Positions 24,703-30,987 of a stretch of DNA of 44,180 nucleotides are shown here, one piece after another. A program made the translations under genes and the position numbers. The DNA is from a virus: IMG/VR virus record IMGVR_UViG_3300032770_000040, positions 1-44,180 of that record; one strand, written 5' to 3'. The notes beneath the pieces were generated by a model, which saw only the letters and a list, made by a program, of their open reading frames with translations, had not been told where the DNA came from and did not search any database. Each line of letters opens with the position of its first letter. The stretch's first letter is position 1.

Positions 24703-24738
24703 CGAATGTGCGTGCAAGAACCTGCGCTGTCAAGAGGC
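24703..24738 (-). promoter_or_regulatory. late-operon promoter
   Basis: On the minus strand TTGACA is followed after 17 bases by CACATT, then CG. It shares CTCTTG - 21 bases - ACATTCG with the element at 19541-19575. The spacer contains GGTTCTTGCAC (24712-24722), a half-match to the palindrome at 19520-19535, where a bound regulator would block the promoter. Confidence 0.45.
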
Positions 24739-24768
24739 GCGGATACGGTTAACCTATTCGGACGCGGA

Positions 24769-24784
24769 CGTTTCACGTGGAACG
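24769..24784. promoter_or_regulatory. parS-like centromere palindrome
   Basis: CGTTTCACGTGGAACG matches the conserved 14-base core of chromosomal parS (GTTTCACGTGGAAC form); only the outermost bases differ from the usual T...A. The CACGTG centre is intact. No ParB or ParA gene is seen, so host ParB would have to bind. It may mediate segregation of an extrachromosomal form, host ParB capture, or control of the flanking divergent promoters. Confidence 0.55.
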
Positions 24785-24803
24785 GGGCGGTGTGCAGAAC
24801 TTG

Positions 24804-24835
24804 TCACTTGCGCGCGTTCTCACTTGTGCGCATCT
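24804..24835 (+). repeat. two 16-base tandem repeats upstream of the plus-strand cluster
   Basis: TCACTTGCGCGCGTTC is followed directly by TCACTTGTGCGCATCT (12 of 16 identical). CACTTGCGC also occurs on the minus strand at the early promoter near 37.2 kb, suggesting operators for one regulator that controls both leftward early and rightward transcription. Confidence 0.4.
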
Positions 24836-24894
24836 TGTCCGTGTAGCCGGAGCCCATCCGGCGACGGTGGCCAACCCCGACACGGAGCGACACG

Positions 24895-25458
24895 ATGGAG
24901 CCTCGAGACCTCTACCCGAAGCAGACGGCGGCCATCCTGCGCCGGCTGCTCCGGGCCAACTTCCCCGCCTGCAAGTTCTCGGTCGTGACCGAGCGCGGCT
25001 CGATGGTCTCGAGCGTGCGCATCGGGTGGACGGACGGGCCGACGGTGGCCCGCGTGGAGCAGATCGCGAGCCGCTTCGAGGCGGGCCATTTCGACGGGAT
25101 GACGGATTGCTACGACTACGCCGACACGGCCGACCGCGCGCTCCTCATCGATGGCGTGTTCTGCCGCGCGGCCACGCGCTACGTCTTCTGCAACCGCACG
25201 CTGTCGCCCGCCTACGAGGCGCGGGTGGCGGCCGAGCTGCTCGGCCCGAAGCCCGTTCCGCCGCGCACCGAGTGGGGCCGCGGCATCGAGCGCGGGAACG
25301 GCTGCGGCTGGTACGACTTCCAGAGCGTGGTGTGGCAAGCGGCCGGCGATCGGGAGCAGGTCGAGGACCGTTGCCGCTTCGACGCGCACGCCTGGGTGGA
25401 CGCGATCCGCTCAGGGGCCCGCGTCGCCCCCTCGTCCGTCTGCTACACGGAGGCCTGA
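24895..25458 (+). CDS. LPD29-domain protein
   Basis: A 187-residue protein. KQTAAILRRLLRANFPACKF (about 8-27), IGWTDGPTVARVEQI (about 43-57) and FDGMTDCYDYAD (about 69-80) are the signature of the large polyvalent protein-associated domain 29 (LPD29). This domain occurs in phage and plasmid proteins thought to be delivered or to act early against the host. Its biochemical role is not known. It leads a five-gene plus-strand cluster and has a good GGAG ribosome site. Confidence 0.85.
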   Translation: MEPRDLYPKQTAAILRRLLRANFPACKFSVVTERGSMVSSVRIGWTDGPTVARVEQIASRFEAGHFDGMTDCYDYADTADRALLIDGVFCRAATRYVFCNRTLSPAYEARVAAELLGPKPVPPRTEWGRGIERGNGCGWYDFQSVVWQAAGDREQVEDRCRFDAHAWVDAIRSGARVAPSSVCYTEA

Positions 25459-25461
25459 CCG

Positions 25462-25749
25462 ATGAAACTCCCCCCGACGCTCGAGCGGTCGGACTGGCCG
25501 CTGCGGATTGCGCGGCCCTACTGGCTGCTCACCCCCCAACCGCTCCCCGGGCAGCGGGACCGCATCTTCCGGCGCTTCGCCACGGACGCCGAGCGCACGG
25601 CCTGGCTCGAGGCGCACGGCTACGTCTGCCTCGACACCCGGCCGGCGCCCGAGGTGCCGCGCTGCGGCCGCTGCGGCGAGGGCGCGACGTTCCACGACGA
25701 CGCGGGGCCCAGCTCGGACTGCTGCGATGCGCGGCCGGTGGCCGTATGA
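25462..25749 (+). CDS. small zinc-ribbon-like protein
   Basis: A 95-residue protein with CGRCGEGATF near residues 68-77 and a CC pair near 88, a likely four-Cys zinc site. The N-terminal part has a hydrophobic/aromatic stretch (RIARPYWLLTPQP) and DAERTAWLEAHGYV. It lies 3 bases after the LPD29 gene and is coupled to the next by ATGA. Function unknown. Confidence 0.7.
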   Translation: MKLPPTLERSDWPLRIARPYWLLTPQPLPGQRDRIFRRFATDAERTAWLEAHGYVCLDTRPAPEVPRCGRCGEGATFHDDAGPSSDCCDARPVAV

Positions 25750-25958
25750 ACCGGGCGATGCACGAGGCGGCGCACCGGAGCGTGGCGCAGGTGCGGCAGG
25801 CGGCGGTACTCTTGGCCGACGGCTGGCCGGTGTGCCGCGTGACCGAGCTCTGCAATCCCACGGCGCGGCTCTGGATGGCGACGCACCCGCGCGAAATGGC
25901 GGTGCTGGTCGCCGCGGCGCGTTCGGAACCGGAGCCCCTCAGTGATCCGCGGGACTAG
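25746..25958 (+). CDS. hypothetical 70-residue protein
   Basis: A 70-residue helical protein (MHEAAHRSVAQVRQAAVLL, then ELCNPTARLWMATHPREMAV) beginning at the ATGA overlap at 25746. It could be a small DNA-binding or regulatory protein, but no motif is decisive. It belongs to the plus-strand cluster. Confidence 0.6.
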   Translation: MNRAMHEAAHRSVAQVRQAAVLLADGWPVCRVTELCNPTARLWMATHPREMAVLVAAARSEPEPLSDPRD

Positions 25959-26142
25959 GGGCGCGTGGCGGGCGGCGGTCGTGGCGGCCCTGGCCGTGGG
26001 GCTCGCCGTCGGCTTCACGGTGGGCGGGGCGGTCGTGCTGTGGCTCGCGGGGCCGCCGGATGCGCCCGGGGTGGTCTACGTCGAGCGGTGCCCTTTGGTC
26101 GTCACATCGCCGCGCCCTGTGGCGCATCGGGGGCGCCGATGA
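25942..26142 (+). CDS. small single-pass membrane protein
   Basis: A 66-residue protein from GTG 25942 with GGAG 7 bases upstream, overlapping the previous gene by 17 bases. Residues about 10-35 are a strong membrane helix (VVAALAVGLAVGFTVGGAVV). A short Arg-rich tail follows. It may act at the inner membrane early in infection. No family is recognised. Confidence 0.65.
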   Translation: MIRGTRGAWRAAVVAALAVGLAVGFTVGGAVVLWLAGPPDAPGVVYVERCPLVVTSPRPVAHRGRR

Positions 26143-26351
26143 GTGCGATGAATGCCGGGGAGCTGCGGCGGCGGATGGACCTGGCCGGCGTCACGGTGGC
26201 CGAGCTCGCGCGGCGCTTAGGCGTCTCACGGCGCACGGTGACCTACTGGGTCGGAGCCGAGCGGCCGATTCCCGAGGGGCGCACCTTCCGGATCCGGCGG
26301 GCGCTCGAGACGGGGCCCCGCTGCTCGGCCTGCCACCAACTCCTGCCCTAG
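26139..26351 (+). CDS. XRE-type helix-turn-helix protein with CxxC
   Basis: A 70-residue DNA-binding protein. GELRRRMDLAGVTVAELARR, then LGVSRRTVTYWVGAERPIPE (about 7-46), is a compact Cro/C1-type HTH. A C-terminal CSACH could bind zinc. ATGA couples it to the membrane-protein gene. It is a candidate regulator for the palindromic or repeated operators at the divergent region and the early promoter. Its stop overlaps that of the convergent early operon. Confidence 0.8.
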   Translation: MSAMNAGELRRRMDLAGVTVAELARRLGVSRRTVTYWVGAERPIPEGRTFRIRRALETGPRCSACHQLLP

Positions 26352-26674
26352 GGGGCGTCGAGCTTCCCCACCGCCCCGTGCAGGTCCACCCAGTCCTGGA
26401 ATCTGAGGATCACGAGCGCGCCAGCATCCGGGGCGCGCTTGGGCTTGAAGACCACGACGCCGACCTTGGCGGGTGTTCGGGCCTGGCCGGCAGCGACGAT
26501 GCCGGCGAGCCAGTCGGTTAAGTAGGCGGGGCAGCGGCGGCCGAGCTTGGCCTGGTAGACGAACAGGCCGTCCTCGAAGTCGGCGCCGGCGCGCTCGCCC
26601 GTGACGGGGATCCGCTGGGTGCCGAGGTCGCGGGCGAGGCGTCTTTCTAGGGCTTTCCAGGACTTGTCGCTCAC
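26348..26674 (-). CDS. PD-(D/E)XK nuclease-like protein
   Basis: A 108-residue protein, last gene of the early operon. TGERAGADFEDGLFVYQAKL (about 22-41) matches the small resolvase-like PD-(D/E)XK pattern, with Asp in the first strand and Gln-Ala-Lys (QxK) in the second. VVVFKPKRAPDAGALVILRF follows as later strands. The likely role is phage Holliday-junction or recombination nuclease. The GTG start overlaps the previous stop as GTGA. Confidence 0.65.
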   Translation of the reverse strand: MSDKSWKALERRLARDLGTQRIPVTGERAGADFEDGLFVYQAKLGRRCPAYLTDWLAGIVAAGQARTPAKVGVVVFKPKRAPDAGALVILRFQDWVDLHGAVGKLDAP

Positions 26675-27246
26675 CGGGGGTCGGTCCCGAGCGCGGCCCG
26701 CTCATCCGCCAACGCTGCCTTGGCGTCGTAGTAAGCCGCCCGCGCGCCGAGTTCGGTTGCGAGTAGGTCGTCGCGCTTCCACGCGGGTAGTCCGTCGAAT
26801 GGCGGCTCGCCCTTCGTGCCGAGGAAGGCAGCGCGCACGCACGACTTGTCGTAGCCCTCGGCGTCGCAGAGCAATCCGTCGAGCGAGAGCACCAGTCGCT
26901 CCAGCGCCTTGGCGGGCTGTTCGCGCGGGGGCGCCGCCCGCCGAGCCTCGGCCAACTCCGCTTCGGCCTTGAGGCAGCGTTCCTCCCACTCGGTGATGTG
27001 CGCTCGCACGTTCTCGTTCTCGCACATCATCTCGACGGCCGACATCGTGCGGAGTCGGTCAACGGTCCGCGCCAGCTGCAGTACGTCCTCCATAATCCAT
27101 CGGAGGTCGCCATCCACGTCGCCCTGCAACCGGATATCCGGCTTCTCGCCGTAGTAGTGAATCGAGCGGGCGCGGGCCTGAATCTCGTCCACGCGGGCCT
27201 GCAAGTCCTCGGGCAGGCTCGGCCCCTGGGCCGCCGGGCCGCTCAC
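26671..27246 (-). CDS. hypothetical helical protein
   Basis: A 191-residue, mostly helical protein (DDLLATELGARAAYYDAKAA near the C-terminus; EWEERCLKAEAELAEARRA in the middle, coiled-coil-like). GTG start at the GTGA overlap with the upstream stop. It sits among small early genes of unknown function, and no domain is recognised. Confidence 0.6.
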   Translation of the reverse strand: MSGPAAQGPSLPEDLQARVDEIQARARSIHYYGEKPDIRLQGDVDGDLRWIMEDVLQLARTVDRLRTMSAVEMMCENENVRAHITEWEERCLKAEAELAEARRAAPPREQPAKALERLVLSLDGLLCDAEGYDKSCVRAAFLGTKGEPPFDGLPAWKRDDLLATELGARAAYYDAKAALADERAALGTDPR

Positions 27247-27485
27247 CGCGCCACCTCAAGGGCGAGTTGCTCGCCGTCGCGCTTCTTGAATGCCTTGGGG
27301 CAGCACTTCTCACAGCCGCCGAGTTGAACGCGCACCTGCTCGACATCCACGCGGATCACCTCAAGGCCGTCGCGCACGCAGTCCGCGACGAACCGCGCCG
27401 TATCACGCTTGGAATCTGGCAAGTCCACGCACGCGGCCACCCAATGGCCGCACGGCTGCGCGACCCCGACATAGGCCATGCTCAT
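27243..27485 (-). CDS. small Cys-rich protein
   Basis: An 80-residue protein with CGHWVAACVDL near residues 12-22 and CEKCCPK near 58-64, plausible zinc ligands. An acidic middle (EVIRVDVEQVRVQL) looks like a strand pair. ATGA coupling fixes the start. Function unknown. Confidence 0.6.
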   Translation of the reverse strand: MSMAYVGVAQPCGHWVAACVDLPDSKRDTARFVADCVRDGLEVIRVDVEQVRVQLGGCEKCCPKAFKKRDGEQLALEVAR

Positions 27486-27655
27486 TTGTCACCCTTGGGC
27501 ATTGTGTAACTTCCCACCCGAACGATGAACGCCACGCACCCGCAGCCGGGGAAGTGGCAGCGATCCGCCGTGCCTTGGTCCCCGTCACCGTGCTCGGATA
27601 GACGGTGCCCGCATACCACGCATAGGTCGCCGCTCAAGTTTCTTAGTTCGTTCAT
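27482..27655 (-). CDS. 57-residue zinc-ribbon protein
   Basis: An ORF of 57 codons starting MNELRNLSGDLCVVCGH, with a second cluster CHFPGCGC about 20 residues later, giving the two pairs of a small zinc ribbon. Both ends are ATGA overlaps (27652-27655 and 27482-27485). The Cys spacing and double coupling make it a real gene. Confidence 0.65.
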   Translation of the reverse strand: MNELRNLSGDLCVVCGHRLSEHGDGDQGTADRCHFPGCGCVAFIVRVGSYTMPKGDK

Positions 27656-28092
27656 CGTCCGTCCTCCCCGGCGCGCCCCGACGCCTCATCGGATGCGCCT
27701 GTGAGCGGGGTGGCCGCTGGCGGTGTGTAAGCCGTTGCCCGGATGCCCCGCTCGCGGTTCCGCTCGTACACCGCGTGCAGCAGCTTCCCGATGCGCTGGC
27801 GCATGCTCTCGTCCCACGCCGACCACGCCGTGCCGTCCTGATGCCAGCCGTCGAGCAACTGGCAACAGTCAATCAGCGTGGCCTCGACTTCCTCGCCGTC
27901 GAGCGGGTCGGGCGCGGGGGCCGCCGCCAGCCGCCGCAGCAGGGCGACGATGAGCCGAATGTGCTTGATGTCGAGCGCGAGTTGGTCGTTGTCGCGCAGG
28001 TGTGGGTGGCCCGCCAGCATAGCTTCGAGTATGTCCGCTACGCCGCTCGCCATCCCGCGTTCTGTGTCGCCCGCGCCCGGCGCGCCGCTCAC
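27652..28092 (-). CDS. early mosaic protein, copy 1 of a duplicated N-terminal module
   Basis: A 146-residue protein from GTG 28092. Its first about 64 residues (MSGAPGAGDTERGMASGV to LLRRLAAAPAPD) are nearly identical to the gene at 28677-29021. The middle (EVEATLIDCCQLLDGWHQDG) is unique, and the end SGRAGEDGR is encoded by a recurrent ribosome-binding cassette. Function unknown. Confidence 0.6.
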   Translation of the reverse strand: MSGAPGAGDTERGMASGVADILEAMLAGHPHLRDNDQLALDIKHIRLIVALLRRLAAAPAPDPLDGEEVEATLIDCCQLLDGWHQDGTAWSAWDESMRQRIGKLLHAVYERNRERGIRATAYTPPAATPLTGASDEASGRAGEDGR

Positions 28093-28096
28093 CGGG
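27906..28096. repeat. 191-bp near-identical direct repeat, copy 1
   Basis: This block matches 28835-29025 with a single visible difference (T at 28020 against C at 28949). It encodes the N-terminal module of the early gene starting at 28092 and includes that gene's start context. The two copies are 929 bases apart, so homologous recombination between them would delete or duplicate four small genes. Confidence 0.85.
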
Positions 28097-28445
28097 TCAC
28101 CCCACGTTCGATGTTGAACGCCTCCGCTCGCGCTTCGTCTAGCAACGTACCGCGCGCTGGAGGCCGACGCCTTCGAGGCCTCGCGGGGAACCCTGGGTGC
28201 GGACCACGGTAGGCGTCTCCAGTCTCAGCGTAGCGGAAGCACATCGCCGCCACCTGCGTCAGTTCGGCGATGACCCGCTCCTGCGGCTCGTCGGCCTTGA
28301 TGGCGTCCCACAACTCGTCCACTTCCTCGCGCAGGATGGCGTAGAACTCGTGCCTCCCCCACGGCTTGCGACCGTGCTTCGCGTAGGCGTGGTCGAGTTC
28401 CGCCGCGACCGCCTCCATCAGCGCACCCCGTGCTGTATCGCTCAT
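28089..28445 (-). CDS. MazG-like nucleotide pyrophosphohydrolase candidate
   Basis: A 118-residue protein from ATG 28445, downstream of a GGGGAGGGACGG ribosome cassette. EFYAILREEVDELWDAIKAD (about 32-51) and ERVIAELTQVAAMCFRYAE (about 56-74) resemble the EExxE/ExxD helices of the all-alpha NTP pyrophosphatase (MazG/dUTPase-like) superfamily. Such enzymes adjust nucleotide pools or alarmones during infection. The C-terminal 40 residues are basic and disordered. The call is moderate. Confidence 0.55.
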   Translation of the reverse strand: MSDTARGALMEAVAAELDHAYAKHGRKPWGRHEFYAILREEVDELWDAIKADEPQERVIAELTQVAAMCFRYAETGDAYRGPHPGFPARPRRRRPPARGTLLDEARAEAFNIERGVTR

Positions 28446-28522
28446 CCGTCCCTCCCCGGCGGGCTCGCGCCCACCCCGACTAGACGTAACCTGATACAAT
28501 CTTCCCCGACTGCCATTCTCAT
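28442..28522 (-). CDS. 26-residue micro-ORF
   Basis: A 26-codon ORF (MRMAVGEDCIRLRLVGVG, then ASPPGRDG) bracketed by ATGA overlaps at 28519-28522 and 28442-28445. The last nine codons are the shared ribosome cassette read in frame, so its main function may be to relay ribosomes to the MazG-like gene rather than to make a stable peptide. Confidence 0.35.
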   Translation of the reverse strand: MRMAVGEDCIRLRLVGVGASPPGRDG

Positions 28523-28680
28523 TTGGCGCACCCCGGATCGTCGTCGTCCACTTCGAGGTCTGCGTCGGTGAGGTAGGTGCTCATGTCCCACCGCATTTCC
28601 ATGACGGCTCGGTCGAGGTCGCTCATCGGCCACGTCGCGGCGACCGAGACGTAGGGCATTTCCGTGCTCACAACGTTCAT
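28519..28680 (-). CDS. 53-residue acidic protein
   Basis: A 53-codon ORF starting MNVVSTEMPYVSVAAT and ending in an acidic stretch (DLEVDDDDPG). ATGA overlaps at both ends (28677-28680, 28519-28522) and the upstream cassette GGGGAGGACG provide a strong start. Function unknown; it could be a DNA mimic or nucleotide-metabolism accessory, but nothing in the sequence decides this. Confidence 0.5.
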   Translation of the reverse strand: MNVVSTEMPYVSVAATWPMSDLDRAVMEMRWDMSTYLTDADLEVDDDDPGCAK

Positions 28681-29021
28681 CGTCCGTCCTCCCCGGCGCG
28701 CCCCGACGCCAGCACGGCATTTACAAGATTGTTCAGCAAGCCGAGCGTGTATTCGTCATCGCCTAGGCCGTCTGGCGCGCGCGACTTCCCGCCTAGCCAC
28801 TCGCGCGCCTCCCGCATAGCCTCCTGCACGTCGCGGTCGGGCGCGGGGGCCGCCGCCAGCCGCCGCAGCAGGGCGACGATGAGCCGAATGTGCTTGATGT
28901 CGAGCGCGAGTTGGTCGTTGTCGCGCAGGTGTGGGTGGCCCGCCAGCACAGCTTCGAGTATGTCCGCTACGCCGCTCGCCATCCCGCGTTCTGTGTCGCC
29001 CGCGCCCGGCGCGCCGCTCAC
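28677..29021 (-). CDS. early mosaic protein, copy 2 of the duplicated module
   Basis: A 114-residue protein from GTG 29021. The first 64 residues repeat those of the gene starting at 28092 with at most one difference. The remainder (VQEAMREAREWLGGKSRAPD, then LLNNLVNAVLASGRAGEDGR) is unique until the shared ASGRAGEDGR end. It shows that domains are being swapped onto a common N-terminus. Function unknown. Confidence 0.6.
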   Translation of the reverse strand: MSGAPGAGDTERGMASGVADILEAVLAGHPHLRDNDQLALDIKHIRLIVALLRRLAAAPAPDRDVQEAMREAREWLGGKSRAPDGLGDDEYTLGLLNNLVNAVLASGRAGEDGR

Positions 29022-29025
29022 CGGG
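28835..29025. repeat. 191-bp near-identical direct repeat, copy 2
   Basis: This is the partner of 27906-28096. A third, diverged derivative spans 29434-29474 and 29596-29627, where the LLRRLAAAPA module and the GTG start module MSGAPGAGD recur in the next gene upstream. Confidence 0.85.
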
Positions 29026-29623
29026 CCACCTTCTTCCGGGTAGCGATCAGTCGCTTCGCGATATGCCCCCGGATGCTCTGGCCGCTGTACGTCCCATTCT
29101 CCTCCAGGCTTCCGACCGTCTCGACGCAGATACGCTCCAACTCGGTGCCCCCGACGCCGAGCACGACGGGCTGCACAACGCGCACGTCGGCCACATCCTT
29201 CGCGACGACGACGAGGTAGCCCGCCTTCTCCAGCTGCTTCCTCACCTCTGGCGGCGGCGCAGACGCCTGCGCGAACACGGCCAGCAGCTTCGGTTGTTCG
29301 CTCATCCGTCCCTCCCCGGCGCGCCCCGACGCCAGCTTCTTGTGCAGGTATGACGCGAGTTCGGCGCAGCCGTCGTTGGCGTGGAGTCCAACCTCTCCCG
29401 GCCAGTTGCGTATCCAGCGTTCCAGCGTCTCGCGGTCGGTCGCGGGGGCCGCCGCCAGCCGCCGCAGCAGGGCCGCCGCTTCGCGCATATCGCGGGTAAG
29501 TCGCCCTTCGCGCCAGCCCGGCGCTAACCGAGAATCGGCGCAGAGCGCATCAGCGTGCTGCACCAGCCTCTCTGCCGATTCATCGGCCTGCGCTTGGTCG
29601 CCCGCGCCCGGCGCGCCGCTCAC
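29018..29623 (-). CDS. two-module early protein, possibly a gene fusion with an internal start
   Basis: A 201-residue ORF from GTG 29623. Residues 1-106 are a third derivative of the MSGAPGAGD...LLRRLAAAPA...SGRAGEGR module. At residue 107 (ATG 29305) a new protein begins, MSEQPKLLAVFAQ, behind a GGGGAGGGACGG cassette and running 95 residues. Here the cassette reads through in frame instead of giving a stop, so either a fusion protein or two proteins from one frame would be made. No family is recognised. Confidence 0.6.
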   Translation of the reverse strand: MSGAPGAGDQAQADESAERLVQHADALCADSRLAPGWREGRLTRDMREAAALLRRLAAAPATDRETLERWIRNWPGEVGLHANDGCAELASYLHKKLASGRAGEGRMSEQPKLLAVFAQASAPPPEVRKQLEKAGYLVVVAKDVADVRVVQPVVLGVGGTELERICVETVGSLEENGTYSGQSIRGHIAKRLIATRKKVAR

Positions 29624-29829
29624 CGGGACACCCCAACAGTCGGGCCGCCCGCTGCGATGAACGACGCGAGGTCACGGTGACTCGTGGATAGCTTGAGACG
29701 CGCGACGTTCTTGCACGAGAGGCACGTCACCTCGCGCGGATTGGACGTGAGGCGCGGCTTCGGGAACCGCTGCTCGCAGAGCGGCATCCCGGCCCACGCC
29801 ATATGCGTGCGATTCAACGTCTTGCTCAT
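29620..29829 (-). CDS. small zinc-binding early protein
   Basis: A 69-residue protein beginning MSKTLNRTHMAWAGMPLC with a CLSCKN motif near residues 34-39. Together with the earlier Cys/His it resembles small phage proteins with a single zinc knuckle. The start lies in an ATGA overlap and follows the repeated GGGGAGGGACGG cassette. Function unknown. Confidence 0.6.
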   Translation of the reverse strand: MSKTLNRTHMAWAGMPLCEQRFPKPRLTSNPREVTCLSCKNVARLKLSTSHRDLASFIAAGGPTVGVSR

Positions 29830-30023
29830 CCGTCCCTCCCCGGCGGGCTCGCGCCTGCCCCGAGCAACGTTTCCGCGTCCTTGCACCCGCTGCACCCTTC
29901 CGGGCTGTAGCGATGGTCACGCAAGACCGCGTGATTCAGTGCATCCCGCAGCCGCGCCAGCTCCGCCTCCAACTGCCGCTCGGTGCGGCACGTCCTCGGC
30001 GTCACCTTCACTCGCGTGCTCAT
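29826..30023 (-). CDS. hypothetical 65-residue protein
   Basis: A 65-residue protein: a basic start, a short coiled coil (ERQLEAELARLRDALNHAV) and CSGCKDAETLL near the end, which could bind a metal. Its last residues ASPPGRDG come from the ribosome cassette. ATGA overlaps join it to the methyltransferase upstream and the next gene downstream. Confidence 0.6.
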   Translation of the reverse strand: MSTRVKVTPRTCRTERQLEAELARLRDALNHAVLRDHRYSPEGCSGCKDAETLLGAGASPPGRDG

Positions 30024-30739
30024 GCGTTCCCCCGGTGGGCGCTCACCGCCCCCTCAAGTGGCAACACTTCCTGCGCGAGCCGCTTGGCCGCGATCTCGCA
30101 GTACCGCTCCTCAATCTCGATCCCGATGGCGCGACGGCCCAAGTCCTTCGCCGCCCGAAGCGTCGTGCCGGAACCCATGAACGGGTCGAGCACCGTCTCG
30201 CCTTCCCTGGTGAGGCCACAAATCAAGGTGCCCATCAAGGCTGTCGGCTTCGGGCACGGGTGACGGTCGTTGCCGTCGCTGCTCCACTTCTCTCGGCCCA
30301 TCCCGTTGCGATCGGCGTTGGCGTGCTCAGGATTAATCGAGATCACGTCGGAAAGGACTTCGCCCTTCGTGCCGAGCGCGTGTATTCCGTACAGAAAGAT
30401 CGGCTCCCAGTGCGGCAAGAGCGGCGAGTTGCCAATCCTGGCGCCGAAGCTTCCCGGTTTGTGCCATACGCCAACCCAGTCCCATCCCGCCAGCTCGCGT
30501 AGCGCGGTGACCCGGTGAGTGAAAGCCACGACCGCTGACCATCCCCGCATCAGTCGTACGTTCTCGCGCATCCAATCCCAGTAGTCGGAGCGGCGATCAT
30601 CGTAGAGCTTGCCGTAACGCACGCCCACGCCGTAGGGCGGGTCAGTGATGCAGGCCGCCGAATAGCCGCAGACGGGCGCGATCTCTCGGCAGTCGCCGTG
30701 GTAGATGGTGATGCCCGCGTGCTCGTAGTAGGGCTTCAT
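30020..30739 (-). CDS. DNA methyltransferase (N6-adenine/N4-cytosine, beta class)
   Basis: A 239-residue enzyme from ATG 30739 (ATGA coupled). The catalytic motif IV DPPYGVG is at about residues 33-39. SAM-binding motif I VLDPFMGSGTT is at about 192-202, followed by GIEIEERYCEIAAKRL. The order IV before I defines the beta class, typical of phage and restriction methyltransferases. No restriction partner is present, so it most likely protects phage DNA or regulates transcription. It belongs to the transporter/DpdA operon. Confidence 0.9.
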   Translation of the reverse strand: MKPYYEHAGITIYHGDCREIAPVCGYSAACITDPPYGVGVRYGKLYDDRRSDYWDWMRENVRLMRGWSAVVAFTHRVTALRELAGWDWVGVWHKPGSFGARIGNSPLLPHWEPIFLYGIHALGTKGEVLSDVISINPEHANADRNGMGREKWSSDGNDRHPCPKPTALMGTLICGLTREGETVLDPFMGSGTTLRAAKDLGRRAIGIEIEERYCEIAAKRLAQEVLPLEGAVSAHRGNA

Positions 30740-30987
30740 GGCGTGCGCGCCCGCCCCGGAACGCGCTCCAGCTTCGCTGGCAGGAACCGCCGCCCATCGT
30801 CGGCCATCGCTTCGTAGTTGCGCGCTTCCCGAAGGCAGCTCTCCGCGAGCGCCGGGAAACGGTTGTCCGCACTCTGCTCCCGCGCGTCGGCGGCCATGCG
30901 GTCCATCCAGTCCACGACGCGCCGCGCCCAATCGTTGAGGTCGCGGGACGGCTGCGCGACAAACCCGCGCGAGGTGGGGCCGCTCAT
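30736..30987 (-). CDS. small protein between DpdA and methyltransferase genes
   Basis: An 83-residue helical protein (RDLNDWARRVVDWMDRMAAD, then LAESCLREARNYEAMADDGR), ATGA-coupled on both sides. Its invariant position between two DNA-modification genes suggests an accessory role, but no family is recognised. Confidence 0.65.
   Translation of the reverse strand: MSGPTSRGFVAQPSRDLNDWARRVVDWMDRMAADAREQSADNRFPALAESCLREARNYEAMADDGRRFLPAKLERVPGRARTP

Larger units (their letters stand above)
24522..24894. promoter_or_regulatory. 373-base divergent control region
   Basis: No gene is visible between the divergent late operon (minus) and the five-gene plus cluster. The region holds a promoter-like element for the late operon (24703-24738), an operator-like half-site, a parS-like palindrome (24769-24784) and two tandem TCACTTG repeats (24804-24835). 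The plus gene at 24895 is preceded by GGAG, 7 bases from its ATG. Confidence 0.55.
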
